Positions 1-6,612 are shown, numbered from the stretch's first letter. The stretch: DNA of 7,902 bases from Gemmatimonadaceae bacterium (GCA_013361745.1 JABFXM010000100.1:1-7902), one strand, 5' to 3'. The notes: a model not told the origin generated them from the sequence alone. Made by a program: numbers and translations.

Positions 1-77
1 GGCACCAGCTCCTCGGCGCGCTCTCCGCGGCGCGTAACGAGGCGGCGCAGCTCGAGGAGGATCTCCTCGTCACGCAT
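1..77 (-). CDS. 5' end of an unidentified gene (partial, runs off the left edge)
   Basis: An ATG on the minus strand opens a frame that stays open to the window edge, giving 25 residues that begin MRDEEILLELRRLV. The start is charged and probably helical, rich in Glu, Arg and Leu, with GC-rich third positions like the neighbouring genes. The same frame is open further upstream but holds no ATG, GTG, TTG or CTG for many codons, so the ATG at 77 is the natural start. A purine run (GGGAG on the minus strand) lies only 3 nt before it, which is close for a Shine-Dalgarno. The gene follows the DUF4031-like gene by 50 nt on the same strand and could be co-transcribed. Too little is visible to name a family. 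Confidence 0.5.
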   Translation of the reverse strand, partial: MRDEEILLELRRLVTRRGERAEELV

Positions 78-127
78 GCGCTCCCGCGCACGGGGGCCGG
101 AGCGCCGCGCGTCGGAGCGGAGCGCGC

Positions 128-373
128 CTAACGCGCCGAGATCGACGGACGTGGCGGGAGGAAGGGGCCGACGAGATCCCAGTGCCAGGCGTCGCGCCGG
201 AGGCCCGTGCGTGGATCCTTCAACGGCTTGAACTGAAGGCGATCGGCGCTGATCCCGACCGCGCGGCCATAGGCGAGGAGCAGGTCGCGATCGGTGGACA
301 CGAGGTGCGCCATCGGCCGCCCCTTCCAGACGTGCCGATGGAGCCAGAGCCCTCCATCCATGGCGAAGATCAT
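128..373 (-). CDS. small DUF4031-like protein
   Basis: An 81-residue protein with no signal peptide or membrane segment. Its middle reads MAHLVSTDRDLLLAYGRAVG, followed by a QF pair and a later HWDL. This resembles the DUF4031 pattern as I remember it: a His-Leu-x-(S/A)-(D/T) stretch, an LhaxAxxlGi helix, an aromatic after Gln, then HYDL near the C-terminus. The family function is unknown. The ATG at 373 has a GAGGGG run directly abutting it. A second ATG at 361 would put that run about 12 nt upstream, so either start is possible. The frame stays open and codon-like for about 30 codons before 373 (PPRYREFTDRREG just before the Met), with no start codon there, so the true N-terminus is uncertain. 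The gene begins 88 nt downstream of the pilin stop on the same strand. The coding call is good; the family call is moderate. Confidence 0.65.
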   Translation of the reverse strand: MIFAMDGGLWLHRHVWKGRPMAHLVSTDRDLLLAYGRAVGISADRLQFKPLKDPRTGLRRDAWHWDLVGPFLPPRPSISAR

Positions 374-461
374 CCCCTCGCGGCGATCGGTGAACTCGCG
401 ATAGCGCGGCGGGAAAGCCGAGGGAGCGCGCGCGGCGTCGGTCTCCTCGCCCGCGCTCCGG

Positions 462-842
462 CTACTTGCAGGTGATGAGTCCTTCGCTCGTCGCCGGGGC
501 GATCGGCGCGGCGCCCGCGATGAAGAGCGAGCAGCGAAGCGGCCAGGCCTGCGGGTGCGTCACCGTCGCCGACCAGCCTTGAGGGCTCGCTTCCGGAATC
601 GTGATCACGACGCCGGGCGATCCCCTGAAGTTCATGGAGTCGAGCGCCGCGGTGTAGTGGTTGTTCGAGTAGAAGTACGACTCTTCCGCCGTCGCGAGGT
701 TGCGCAGATCCGTGCGCAGGGCCGCGGCGTTCGCCTTTCCCTTCGTGTTCTGGAACTTCGGGATGGCCAACGCCGCGAGGATGCCGATGATCACCACCAC
801 CACCAGCAGCTCGACGAGCGTGAACGCGGCTCTGCGACGCAT
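462..842 (-). CDS. type IV pilin-like protein (prepilin)
   Basis: This predicted major or minor type IV pilin or pseudopilin has 126 residues. The N-terminus is MRRRAA followed by FTLVELLVVVVIIGILAALAIPKF, a basic leader and then the hydrophobic N-terminal helix with the conserved Glu at +5 (residue 11). The residue before the cleavage site is Ala6 rather than the usual Gly. The globular part holds two cysteines, C104 and C125, placed to close a C-terminal disulfide loop as in type IVa pilins. The frame also opens at a GTG at 938, which would add 32 residues (APGRP...PIP). I chose the ATG at 842 because it gives a normal 6-residue leader, although neither start has a convincing Shine-Dalgarno. 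The gene lies directly after polA on the same strand with no other pilus gene in view, so an isolated or minor pilin is possible. It would be processed by PilD and sit in the inner membrane or pilus fibre. Confidence 0.88.
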   Translation of the reverse strand: MRRRAAFTLVELLVVVVIIGILAALAIPKFQNTKGKANAAALRTDLRNLATAEESYFYSNNHYTAALDSMNFRGSPGVVITIPEASPQGWSATVTHPQAWPLRCSLFIAGAAPIAPATSEGLITCK

Positions 843-959
843 CGGAATCGGGACGAAGGAGCGCCGCCAGGGGGCCGCCGGCGCCGGCGTCGACGGAGAC
901 ACCGTAAGACAAGGACGCCCGGGTGCGACGGAAGTCACGATTCCACCCGGTGGCGCCCG

Positions 960-3900
960 TCACAGCTTCGTCTCCAGCCAGTTCGCCCCCGTTCCGATGT
1001 CGACGACCAGCGGGACCGACAGCTCCGCGGCGTGCTCCATCTCCTCGCGGACGAGCGCCTCGAGCGCCGCCAGCTCGTCGGGTGGGGCCTCGAACACGAG
1101 CTCGTCGTGCACCTGGAGGATCATCGCGCTGCGAAGCCCCTGCTCGCGAAGCGCCCGGTGGATGCGGATCATCGCGATCTTGATGAGATCCGCCGCGGAG
1201 CCCTGGATGGGGGAGTTCGTCGCCGTCCGCTCGCCGAATGCGCGGATGTTGAAGTTCCGGTCGCGCAGCTCGGGGATGTAGCGCCGGCGCCCGAAGATGG
1301 TCTGCACGTATCCCTGCGCCCGCGCGAGATCGACCATCGAGTCCAGGTATTTCCGGATCCCCTCGAAGCGCTCGAAGTAGCGCGTGATGAACTCTTTCGC
1401 CTCGGCGTGCGCGATGCCGAGCTGGCGGGAGAGCGCGTGCGCCCCCTGTCCGTAGATCGTCGCGAAGTTGATCGTCTTCGCCCGTCCGCGCATCGCGGAT
1501 GTCACGTCGTCCAGCGGAACGTCGAAGATGAGGGCCGCCGTCTGGCGGTGGATGTCGCCCCCGCTCTGGAACGCCTGCACGAACGCCGGATCGTGCGAGA
1601 GATGCGCGAGCAGTCGCAGCTCGATCTGCGAGTAGTCCGCGGACAGCAGGGTCCATCCTTCGCGGGCGATGAAGCCGCGGCGGATGTCGCGCCCGAGCTC
1701 GCGGCGGATCGGGATGTTCTGGAGATTCGGATCGCTCGACGAGAGGCGCCCGGTCGACGCGACCGTCTGAGTGAAGGAGGTGTGAATGCGCCCGGTGTTC
1801 GGGTTCACCATCACCGGGAGCGCGTCGATGTACGTGCTCTCCAGCTTCGAGAGCTCGCGGTACTCCATGAGCAGCGAGGGCAGCGCGTGGCCTTCCTCCG
1901 CGAGCTCCTGCAGCACGCTCGCGTCGGTCGACGGCCCGGTCGCCGTGCGCTTGATGACGGGCAGCCCGAGCTTCTCGAAGAGGATCTCACGCAGCTGCGG
2001 GTTGGAGTTGATGTTGAACTCCGTCCCCGCAGCCTCGTAGATCAGCTTCTCGACGCGCTGGCGCTCCGCCTGAAAGCGCGTCTTCAGCGACGCGAACCAC
2101 GGTCCGTCGATCGAGACGCCGACCCACTCCATGTCGCCGAGGACCTCGACCAGCGGGACCTCGACCTCGCGGAAGAGGAGGGTCAGCGCATGCGACTCGA
2201 GCTGGGGCTCGAAGAGCGCGCGCAGCCGGAGCGTCATGTCCCCGTCCTCGCACGAGTAGTCGCGCGCGCAATCGATCGGCACCTGGTCGTAGGGGATCGC
2301 GTTGCGCCCCTTGCCACAGAGCTCGTCGAAGCTCGTCATGCGATAGTCGAGAAACTCGAGGGCGAGCACGTCGAGGCCGTGCGAGCGGCGTCCGGGGTCG
2401 AGCACGTAGCTGGCGAGCATCGTGTCGAAGTCGAGCCCGCGCAGCTTGATGCCGGCGCGGCGCAGCGCGAGCAGATCGTACTTCGCGTTCTGCGCCGTCT
2501 TGCGCACGGCCGGATCCTCGAGGAGCGCGCGCAGCGGCTCCATCTCCGCGCTGTCGAGCGACGGCAGGTTCCGGACGGGCTGCGCGCCGCGCGCCAGTAC
2601 GCGCTCGGCGATGCTCGACGGCTCGGCCGGCGCCGCGGCTTTCTTCTTTCTCGGCTTCGGCTTCGCGGCGACCGACGCCGGCTCGTCGCCTCCCATGACG
2701 AGACCGCGGTCTTCCGGCGCGTCCGTGGGCGCGCGGTCGCCCGAGGCGTCGAGCAGAAGGTCGCCCTGCGCTCCGTCACGCACGCGGTGGCGCAGCGGGA
2801 AGTAGTAGGCTTCCCCTGCCGCGACCGCGATGGTGACGCCGACGAGGGTCGCGCGGAGCGGATCGACCTTCTGCGGGCTGTCCGGGTCGATCAGGGTCTC
2901 GGTATCGACCGCGATCGTGCCCACCTCGCGAGCGCGCGCGACGACGCGTTGCATCTCCTCGACCGTGTCCACCGTCGCGTAGCGGATCTCCACCGTCGGC
3001 AGGGTGAGCGCGGGCGGTGGCGGGAAGTCGAGCGCGGGATCGTTCTCCGGGAGCGCGCCCGGGGTATCGTGCATGGACAGCGCATCCGGCGCCGCCGGCG
3101 TGCCGATGCCTAACGCGCGGCCGGCGCCCGCCGCCGCCGCGGCCTGCTTGGCGAGCCCCTGGAACTCGAGCTCGAGGTACAGGTTCTTGAGCCGCATCCA
3201 GTCCGGGTCGCGGACGCGGAGCCGATCGAGATCGAGCGTGACCGGCACGTCGCGCCGGATCGTGACGAGCTCCTTGGAGAGGATGGCCAGGTCGGCATAC
3301 TGCTGCAGCGCCTCGCGCGGGCGCTTCTTCGCGATGTTCTCGACGTTGGCGAGGATCCGGTCGAGTGGCCCATAGCTGTTCACGAGCTCACTCGCCGTCT
3401 TGTCGCCGATCCCCTTCACGCCGGGGACGTTGTCCGACGAGTCGCCGACGAGCGCGAGGTAGTCGACGACGAGCTCCGGGGGAACGCCTAACCGTTCGCT
3501 CCCGTTCTCGATCCCCACCCATTGTTCCTCGACGCTGGCCGGCCCGCCGCGTCCCGGGTTGAGCAGCCAGACGCCGGGCGCGACCAACTGCTGGAAATCC
3601 TTGTCCCCCGAGACGACGACGACGTTGACGCCCTGCGGGACTCCCTGGGTCGCGAGCGTGCCGATCACGTCGTCCGCTTCGTAGCCGTCGCAGGAGAGCA
3701 CGGGGATGTGCATCGACTCCAGCAGCTCCGAGATGCGGGCCATCCCGCGATCGAAGTCGGCCTGCAGCTCCTCGCCCAGTTTCTCGCGCGTCGCCTTGTA
3801 CGCGGGGTAGCGCTCGTGGCGGAACGACAATCCCGCGTCGTGCACCCAGCCGAGGTACTCGGGGTGGTGATTGGCGAGCAGTCGCTGGAGAAAGTTCGCG

Positions 3901-4034
3901 ACGCCCCAGACGGCGGAGGTGTTCTCTCCGCGAGTCGTCGTGAGCGGGCGTGAGAGGAGCGCGAAGAACGCGCGATAGATCAGCGCGTAGCCGTCGACGA
4001 GAAACAGTCTGGGTGCTGGCGGCGGTGCGGGCAT
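960..4034 (-). CDS. polA: DNA polymerase I
   Basis: PolA removes RNA primers, fills gaps and serves in excision repair. The 1024 residues contain three domains. The 5'-nuclease domain (about 1-300) has D14, D66, E119-A-D121-D122, SGDKD at 142-146 and GDSSDN at 197-202. The 3'-5' proofreading domain (about 345-610) has DTE at 377-379, N516-A-K-Y-D520, and Y593 with D597, so the DEDDy set is intact. The polymerase domain (about 620-1024) has motif A DYSQIELR from D800, motif B from R849 through K853, F857 and Y861, and motif C VHDE at 975-978. Phe at 857 corresponds to E. coli F762, the dNTP-selective form. The protein is about 96 residues longer than E. coli PolA (928). Much of this is a low-complexity insertion at about 410-490 carrying KPKPRKKK at 458-465. 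The ATG at 4034 precedes the conserved LFLVDGYALIYRAFF block by 9 residues; no clear Shine-Dalgarno is visible. Confidence 0.98.
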   Translation of the reverse strand: MPAPPPAPRLFLVDGYALIYRAFFALLSRPLTTTRGENTSAVWGVANFLQRLLANHHPEYLGWVHDAGLSFRHERYPAYKATREKLGEELQADFDRGMARISELLESMHIPVLSCDGYEADDVIGTLATQGVPQGVNVVVVSGDKDFQQLVAPGVWLLNPGRGGPASVEEQWVGIENGSERLGVPPELVVDYLALVGDSSDNVPGVKGIGDKTASELVNSYGPLDRILANVENIAKKRPREALQQYADLAILSKELVTIRRDVPVTLDLDRLRVRDPDWMRLKNLYLELEFQGLAKQAAAAAGAGRALGIGTPAAPDALSMHDTPGALPENDPALDFPPPPALTLPTVEIRYATVDTVEEMQRVVARAREVGTIAVDTETLIDPDSPQKVDPLRATLVGVTIAVAAGEAYYFPLRHRVRDGAQGDLLLDASGDRAPTDAPEDRGLVMGGDEPASVAAKPKPRKKKAAAPAEPSSIAERVLARGAQPVRNLPSLDSAEMEPLRALLEDPAVRKTAQNAKYDLLALRRAGIKLRGLDFDTMLASYVLDPGRRSHGLDVLALEFLDYRMTSFDELCGKGRNAIPYDQVPIDCARDYSCEDGDMTLRLRALFEPQLESHALTLLFREVEVPLVEVLGDMEWVGVSIDGPWFASLKTRFQAERQRVEKLIYEAAGTEFNINSNPQLREILFEKLGLPVIKRTATGPSTDASVLQELAEEGHALPSLLMEYRELSKLESTYIDALPVMVNPNTGRIHTSFTQTVASTGRLSSSDPNLQNIPIRRELGRDIRRGFIAREGWTLLSADYSQIELRLLAHLSHDPAFVQAFQSGGDIHRQTAALIFDVPLDDVTSAMRGRAKTINFATIYGQGAHALSRQLGIAHAEAKEFITRYFERFEGIRKYLDSMVDLARAQGYVQTIFGRRRYIPELRDRNFNIRAFGERTATNSPIQGSAADLIKIAMIRIHRALREQGLRSAMILQVHDELVFEAPPDELAALEALVREEMEHAAELSVPLVVDIGTGANWLETKL

Positions 4035-4035
4035 A

Positions 4036-4062
4036 CGGTGAAAACAAACACCGCGAGCGGTG
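4036..4062 (-). promoter_or_regulatory. alternative hairpins in the polA leader (attenuator-like)
   Basis: On the minus strand, going towards the polA ATG, the order is CACCGC, TC, GCGGTG (4062-4049), TTTGTTTT (4048-4041), CACCG (4040-4036), then T and the ATG at 4034. The GCGGTG segment can pair with the upstream CACCGC, forming a small GC hairpin followed by a T-rich run like a weak intrinsic terminator. Its CGGTG part can instead pair with the downstream CACCG, looping out the T-run and placing a stem directly against the start codon. The pairings exclude each other. The stems are short, so a regulatory role is inference. Confidence 0.35.
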
Positions 4063-4073
4063 CGTGCCTAGGC

Positions 4074-4115
4074 GGTTGCCGGTTGCCGGCTGCCAGTTGC
4101 CAGTTGCCAGTTAGC
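4074..4115. repeat. heptanucleotide tandem repeat (six units)
   Basis: Six consecutive 7-nt units follow the consensus (G/A)GTTGCC: two GGTTGCC, one GGCTGCC, two AGTTGCC and a degenerate AGTTAGC. The array lies in the non-coding stretch between the cold-shock gene terminator and polA. It forms the left arm of an imperfect inverted repeat with 4137-4149. It is non-coding in any plausible gene. Confidence 0.8.
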
Positions 4116-4149
4116 GAGTGCACGCAGTTACTCCCGACTGGCACCCGGC
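4085..4149. repeat. imperfect inverted repeat enclosing the heptad array end
   Basis: GCCGGCTGCCAGT at 4085-4097 matches the reverse complement of ACTGGCACCCGGC at 4137-4149 in 12 of 13 positions, with 39 nt between. A shorter perfect pairing also exists, TGCCAGT at 4105-4111 with ACTGGCA at 4137-4143 (25-nt loop). Because the heptads repeat, several registers of pairing are possible. The structure could be a dispersed intergenic repeat element or a structured part of the polA 5' region. I see no transposase or terminal duplication. Confidence 0.55.
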
Positions 4150-4160
4150 GACTGGTCACT

Positions 4161-4194
4161 TAAAACACCACCGCCTGCCGAGGTCGGCAGGCGG
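4161..4194 (-). terminator. intrinsic terminator of the cold-shock gene
   Basis: A perfect inverted repeat, CCGCCTGCCGA (4171-4181) with TCGGCAGGCGG (4184-4194), starts 35 nt beyond the cold-shock stop codon. Allowing a 4-nt loop leaves a 10-bp GC-rich stem. On the minus strand it is followed by TGGTGTTTTA (4170-4161), a modest T-tract in the right place. A smaller hairpin, GCCGG-GGAG-CCGGC at 4210-4223, lies between the stop codon and this stem. The element separates the cold-shock transcript from polA. Confidence 0.75.
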
Positions 4195-4229
4195 AGGCGG
4201 GATCGCAGGGCCGGGGAGCCGGCGAGAGC

Positions 4230-4430
4230 TCAGAGCCGCTGGACGTTCGCGGCGTGCAGTCCCTTGTCGCCGGACTTGATCTCGAACTCGACGAGCTGTC
4301 CTTCGGCGAGGGTCTTGAAACCGTCCATGGTGATCGCGGAGAAGTGGACGAAGACGTCCTCACCGCCGTCCTGCTCAATGAAGCCGTAGCCCTTGGCGTC
4401 ATTGAACCATTTCACTTTCCCTTTGGCCAT
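4230..4430 (-). CDS. cold-shock domain protein (CspA family)
   Basis: This 66-residue single cold-shock domain protein is a cytoplasmic single-stranded nucleic-acid binder and RNA chaperone. It has the family's usual length and ends shortly after the fifth strand. The order is [18 protein letters not shown], containing RNP1 (KGYGFI), then [10 protein letters not shown], containing RNP2 (VFVHF), then GQLVEFEI and a C-terminal HAANVQRL. The frame extends 11 codons upstream to another start at 4463, but the ATG at 4430 is chosen. It begins the conserved [10 protein letters not shown] and has a GGAGG 9 nt before it. The gene is monocistronic, with its own near-consensus promoter at 4507-4535, a roughly 70-nt leader and a terminator at 4161-4194. 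Whether it is cold-induced or constitutive cannot be seen from the sequence. Confidence 0.97.
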   Translation of the reverse strand: MAKGKVKWFNDAKGYGFIEQDGGEDVFVHFSAITMDGFKTLAEGQLVEFEIKSGDKGLHAANVQRL

Positions 4431-4439
4431 ACGAGGCTG

Positions 4440-4444
4440 CCTCC
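4440..4444 (-). promoter_or_regulatory. Shine-Dalgarno of the cold-shock gene
   Basis: The minus strand reads GCAGGAGGC, with GGAGG at 4444-4440, 9 nt before the ATG at 4430. It is the strongest ribosome-binding site in the window and fixes the internal ATG as the start. Confidence 0.85.
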
Positions 4445-4506
4445 TGCGGGGTGAATCATGCACCGCTGCGACGACACGTGTGGCGCACCGCCTGGCGCGC
4501 GGGGCC

Positions 4507-4535
4507 TATATAGGAACACATGACACTTTTGTCAA
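4507..4535 (-). promoter_or_regulatory. sigma70-type promoter of the cold-shock gene
   Basis: On the minus strand a perfect -35 TTGACA (4535-4530) is followed by exactly 17 bp and then TATATA (4512-4507) as the -10. Transcription would begin near 4500, giving a leader of about 70 nt. The -35 lies two bases past the stop codon of the preceding membrane-kinase gene. A 5-bp inverted repeat, TGACA-CTTT-TGTCA at 4521-4534, overlaps the -35 and could be an operator. The local AT-richness contrasts sharply with the surroundings. Confidence 0.8.
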
Positions 4536-4537
4536 TA

Positions 4538-5131
4538 TCACGGCCCCCGGCCCACGACGACGGCGACCCCCACGAGGGCCACCAGGCGCGCATTGTCGTC
4601 ACGGGGCCACGGCAGCCGCTCCGCGATCGCGGCGACCATTGACGCGATAAACGCAAGGGGAAACGTCAGGCGCGCGAGCAGCCATGCACCGGCGAGCGTC
4701 GCGATGATGCAGGCCACGCTCCCCTCGAGCGACTTGCCGTCGCGCAGCGAGCGATGACGACCGAAGCGCATGCCCACAAGTGCCGCCGCGGCGTCGCCGA
4801 CCGCCGCGGCCCATGTCGCCGTGATCGCCGCGTCACGCGGCAGCAACGCGACCGCGGCGCACATCGACGCGAGCAGCCATGTCGCACCGGTGAGCGCACG
4901 CGTCTCGTGCGCGCGGAGCAGGGGAGCGAAGACGCGGTCGAACGCGCGCGCGGCGTGCACCGAGGATCGTCGCGCGCCCTCGACGAGCAGCGCGATCACC
5001 GCGAGCGCGCCGAGCGTCATCGCGGCGAGCTGCCGCGAGAGCCCGAGGGCGAGCGCCACGGGCACGGCGACGCTCGTCAGGTGGATCGCCTTTCGCCCCA
5101 GCTCGCGCCCCCACCTCGGCGGGGCCGTCAC
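4538..5131 (-). CDS. CTP-dependent polyprenol/phytol/dolichol kinase-like membrane protein
   Basis: This 197-residue integral membrane protein has about six to seven hydrophobic segments (roughly 16-31, 33-50, 79-97, 101-120, 137-154, 156-171, 182-194). It resembles the SEC59/phytol kinase branch (COG0170) of the CTP-transferase superfamily, whose members phosphorylate a lipid alcohol or diacylglycerol using CTP. Supporting motifs are GRKAIHL at 12-18, EGARR at 51-55, VGDAAAALVGMRFG at 111-124, DGKSLEGS at 131-138 and DDN at 178-180 near the C-terminus, matching the family's GDxxAAlxGxxfG, KxxEGs and DN blocks. The GTG at 5131 is the start because an in-frame TGA lies two codons upstream and no ATG follows before the first motif. 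No clear Shine-Dalgarno is present. It begins 31 bp after the GWxTD gene on the same strand, so coupled expression is likely. The substrate is unknown; a phosphatidate cytidylyltransferase relative is the main alternative. Confidence 0.82.
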   Translation of the reverse strand: MTAPPRWGRELGRKAIHLTSVAVPVALALGLSRQLAAMTLGALAVIALLVEGARRSSVHAARAFDRVFAPLLRAHETRALTGATWLLASMCAAVALLPRDAAITATWAAAVGDAAAALVGMRFGRHRSLRDGKSLEGSVACIIATLAGAWLLARLTFPLAFIASMVAAIAERLPWPRDDNARLVALVGVAVVVGRGP

Positions 5132-5162
5132 CGCGCGTCACGACGCGCGGCGGCACGCGCGC

Positions 5163-6557
5163 TCATCGCGGACGGACGCGCCGCACCAGCGACTGGAATT
5201 CCATCTCGCTCGTCGTCGTCAGGCGGTACCGGCCGAAGCCCGACTGGTCGATGAACACGAGCTGCGTGCGATACTGCGTGTACTCCCAGATCTGCACGCG
5301 CCCACGCTGCGCGATGTCGCCCTGGCCCTGCTCGTAGATCTGGTCCGGATCACCGAGCGACACGAACACCTTGCCACGGTCGGTGAGCCAGCCGGGACCA
5401 CCTTCCTCGCGATAGCGCAGGTTCGCCTGCTCGATGCGAATGAAGTAATCGCGCAGCCCTTCGTGCTCGGGAGTGGTCGTATCGGGATCGGTCGCACGGA
5501 GGAAGGCGAGCCAGGCGCGCCCGCGGTCCTGCGGCGCCGCGTTCCTCAATGGCGCGAGCACGTCCGGGAGCGCGAAGTACCGCAGGTACGAGAGCATCTC
5601 GTCGAAGGAGGTGATCGCGATCCCCTCACCGAAGCTCACGACGAGTCGCGTGCGTGTCGTGTCGCTCCCCCCCGCGCCCCAGGCGAGGAACGTATCGATC
5701 CCGGGCCCCAGGCGCGTGATCGGGAGCGTGATCATCCCGCTGCTCATCCCCCGATTCGTCGGCAGCGCGACCGAGTCGCGCCAGAGCTGGATCCCGTTCG
5801 CGTCACGGACCTCCGCCTGCACAGCGCCGGTGCCCCCGTAACGCTCGACATAGACCATCAGCGACGAATCCTGTCCGAACACGGCGGTCGCGCGCGCGTT
5901 GGGCACGAGGACGGGCAGCGTGTCGCGCCGAAGCCGCGGCTCCGCGTCGTACACCGGGACCGCCGACGAGAAGCCCGGACCCGGACCGCGCGGGACGGTC
6001 ACGTTCAGGTCGCGCACCGTCGTCCGGCCGCTCTCGACGTCGCGGACCGTCAGATTCAGCACGTAATCCTGTGGTGCGAGGCGGATGTACTGCTGGAAGA
6101 TCAGGCTCTCGTCGCCGCGGCTCGTTTCCTTGTACGACGCGACCCGCACGATCTGACGTCCCTGCTCCTTGCGCACCGATGTGCCGGAGCGGCGCGCGTC
6201 GATGATGACGTCATAGCCCGCCCGGTAGTGGTCGCCCTCGCGCACGAACGTGAGGGCGCGGTTAGGCAGCGACAGCGTGAGGAGGAAGAGCGTCGTGTCG
6301 GGAGACTGGCTCGCGAAGGCATGGGTCGCCCCCACGAAGGGGACCGGCGTCGTCTCAACGAAGAGCCCTACCTCGCGGTAGAGCCGCGACACGTCGAGCG
6401 CCGATGGCACCCCGGGGCTGCGAGTGGGAGACGCGCCGCGATCGACCGGTGTGCGCCCCCCGCAGGCCGCGACCAGTGCGACCACCACCGATGCGGCGAG
6501 AGCCGCGGCGATTCGTGACGGTAGGGTCTGACGCCGGACGCGCGTGATGTCGGACAT
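5163..6557 (-). CDS. GWxTD-domain lipoprotein
   Basis: This predicted secreted lipoprotein has 464 residues. The N-terminus has basic residues (R6, R8, R9, R15), a hydrophobic stretch (IAAALAASVVVALVAA) and a lipobox VAAC with C32 as the lipidation site. The middle is beta-rich with no family I can name. The C-terminal domain carries the signature GWLTD at 389-393, followed by RGKVFVSLGDPDQIY and later an IWEY stretch, as in the GWxTD domain family. That family is known mainly from Gemmatimonadota, Acidobacteria and Bacteroidetes, and its function is unknown. A longer frame to a GTG at 6593 exists. The ATG at 6557 is preferred because GAGGAA precedes it by 9 nt and the signal peptide then has normal length. 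It is divergent from the Ser/Thr kinase gene and probably co-transcribed with the membrane kinase-like gene downstream. Confidence 0.9.
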   Translation of the reverse strand: MSDITRVRRQTLPSRIAAALAASVVVALVAACGGRTPVDRGASPTRSPGVPSALDVSRLYREVGLFVETTPVPFVGATHAFASQSPDTTLFLLTLSLPNRALTFVREGDHYRAGYDVIIDARRSGTSVRKEQGRQIVRVASYKETSRGDESLIFQQYIRLAPQDYVLNLTVRDVESGRTTVRDLNVTVPRGPGPGFSSAVPVYDAEPRLRRDTLPVLVPNARATAVFGQDSSLMVYVERYGGTGAVQAEVRDANGIQLWRDSVALPTNRGMSSGMITLPITRLGPGIDTFLAWGAGGSDTTRTRLVVSFGEGIAITSFDEMLSYLRYFALPDVLAPLRNAAPQDRGRAWLAFLRATDPDTTTPEHEGLRDYFIRIEQANLRYREEGGPGWLTDRGKVFVSLGDPDQIYEQGQGDIAQRGRVQIWEYTQYRTQLVFIDQSGFGRYRLTTTSEMEFQSLVRRVRPR

Positions 6558-6566
6558 GAATTGACG

Positions 6567-6572
6567 TTCCTC
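6567..6572 (-). promoter_or_regulatory. Shine-Dalgarno of the GWxTD lipoprotein gene
   Basis: GAGGAA on the minus strand (6572-6567) sits 9 nt before the ATG at 6557. It supports that start over the upstream GTG at 6593. Confidence 0.65.
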
Positions 6573-6612
6573 GTGACAGGTTCGAGGGTGCACCGTCGCC
6601 CTCGCTACGCCT

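Noticed and set aside
877..888. Perfect 12-bp palindrome GCCGGCGCCGGC upstream of the pilin start
   Set aside because: It is pure GC in a GC-rich context and has no nearby promoter element, so chance is a good explanation.
843..938. Longer pilin beginning at the GTG at 938
   Set aside because: It would give a 38-residue leader before the cleavage site with no homology-like content. The ATG at 842 gives a standard short basic leader.
370..1656. A 428-codon minus-strand frame overlapping the pilin gene and the polA 3' end
   Set aside because: It is out of frame with both supported genes and reads as an Arg/Gly/Ala-rich shadow.
555..3113. An 852-codon open frame on the plus strand, antisense to polA and the pilin gene
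   Set aside because: It is Arg/Val/Asp-rich with no recognisable domain and lies exactly opposite a polA with complete motifs. Long antisense frames are expected where third positions are strongly GC-biased.
960..4034. Possible loss of PolA proofreading, because Exo I and Exo II are unusually far apart
   Set aside because: D377, E379, D520, Y593 and D597 are all present, so only an insertion, not inactivation, is supported.
4770..6518. A 582-codon open frame on the plus strand, antisense to the GWxTD and membrane-kinase genes
   Set aside because: Composition is repetitive Arg/Ala/His/Asp with no motif, and it overlaps two supported genes. It is a GC-bias shadow.
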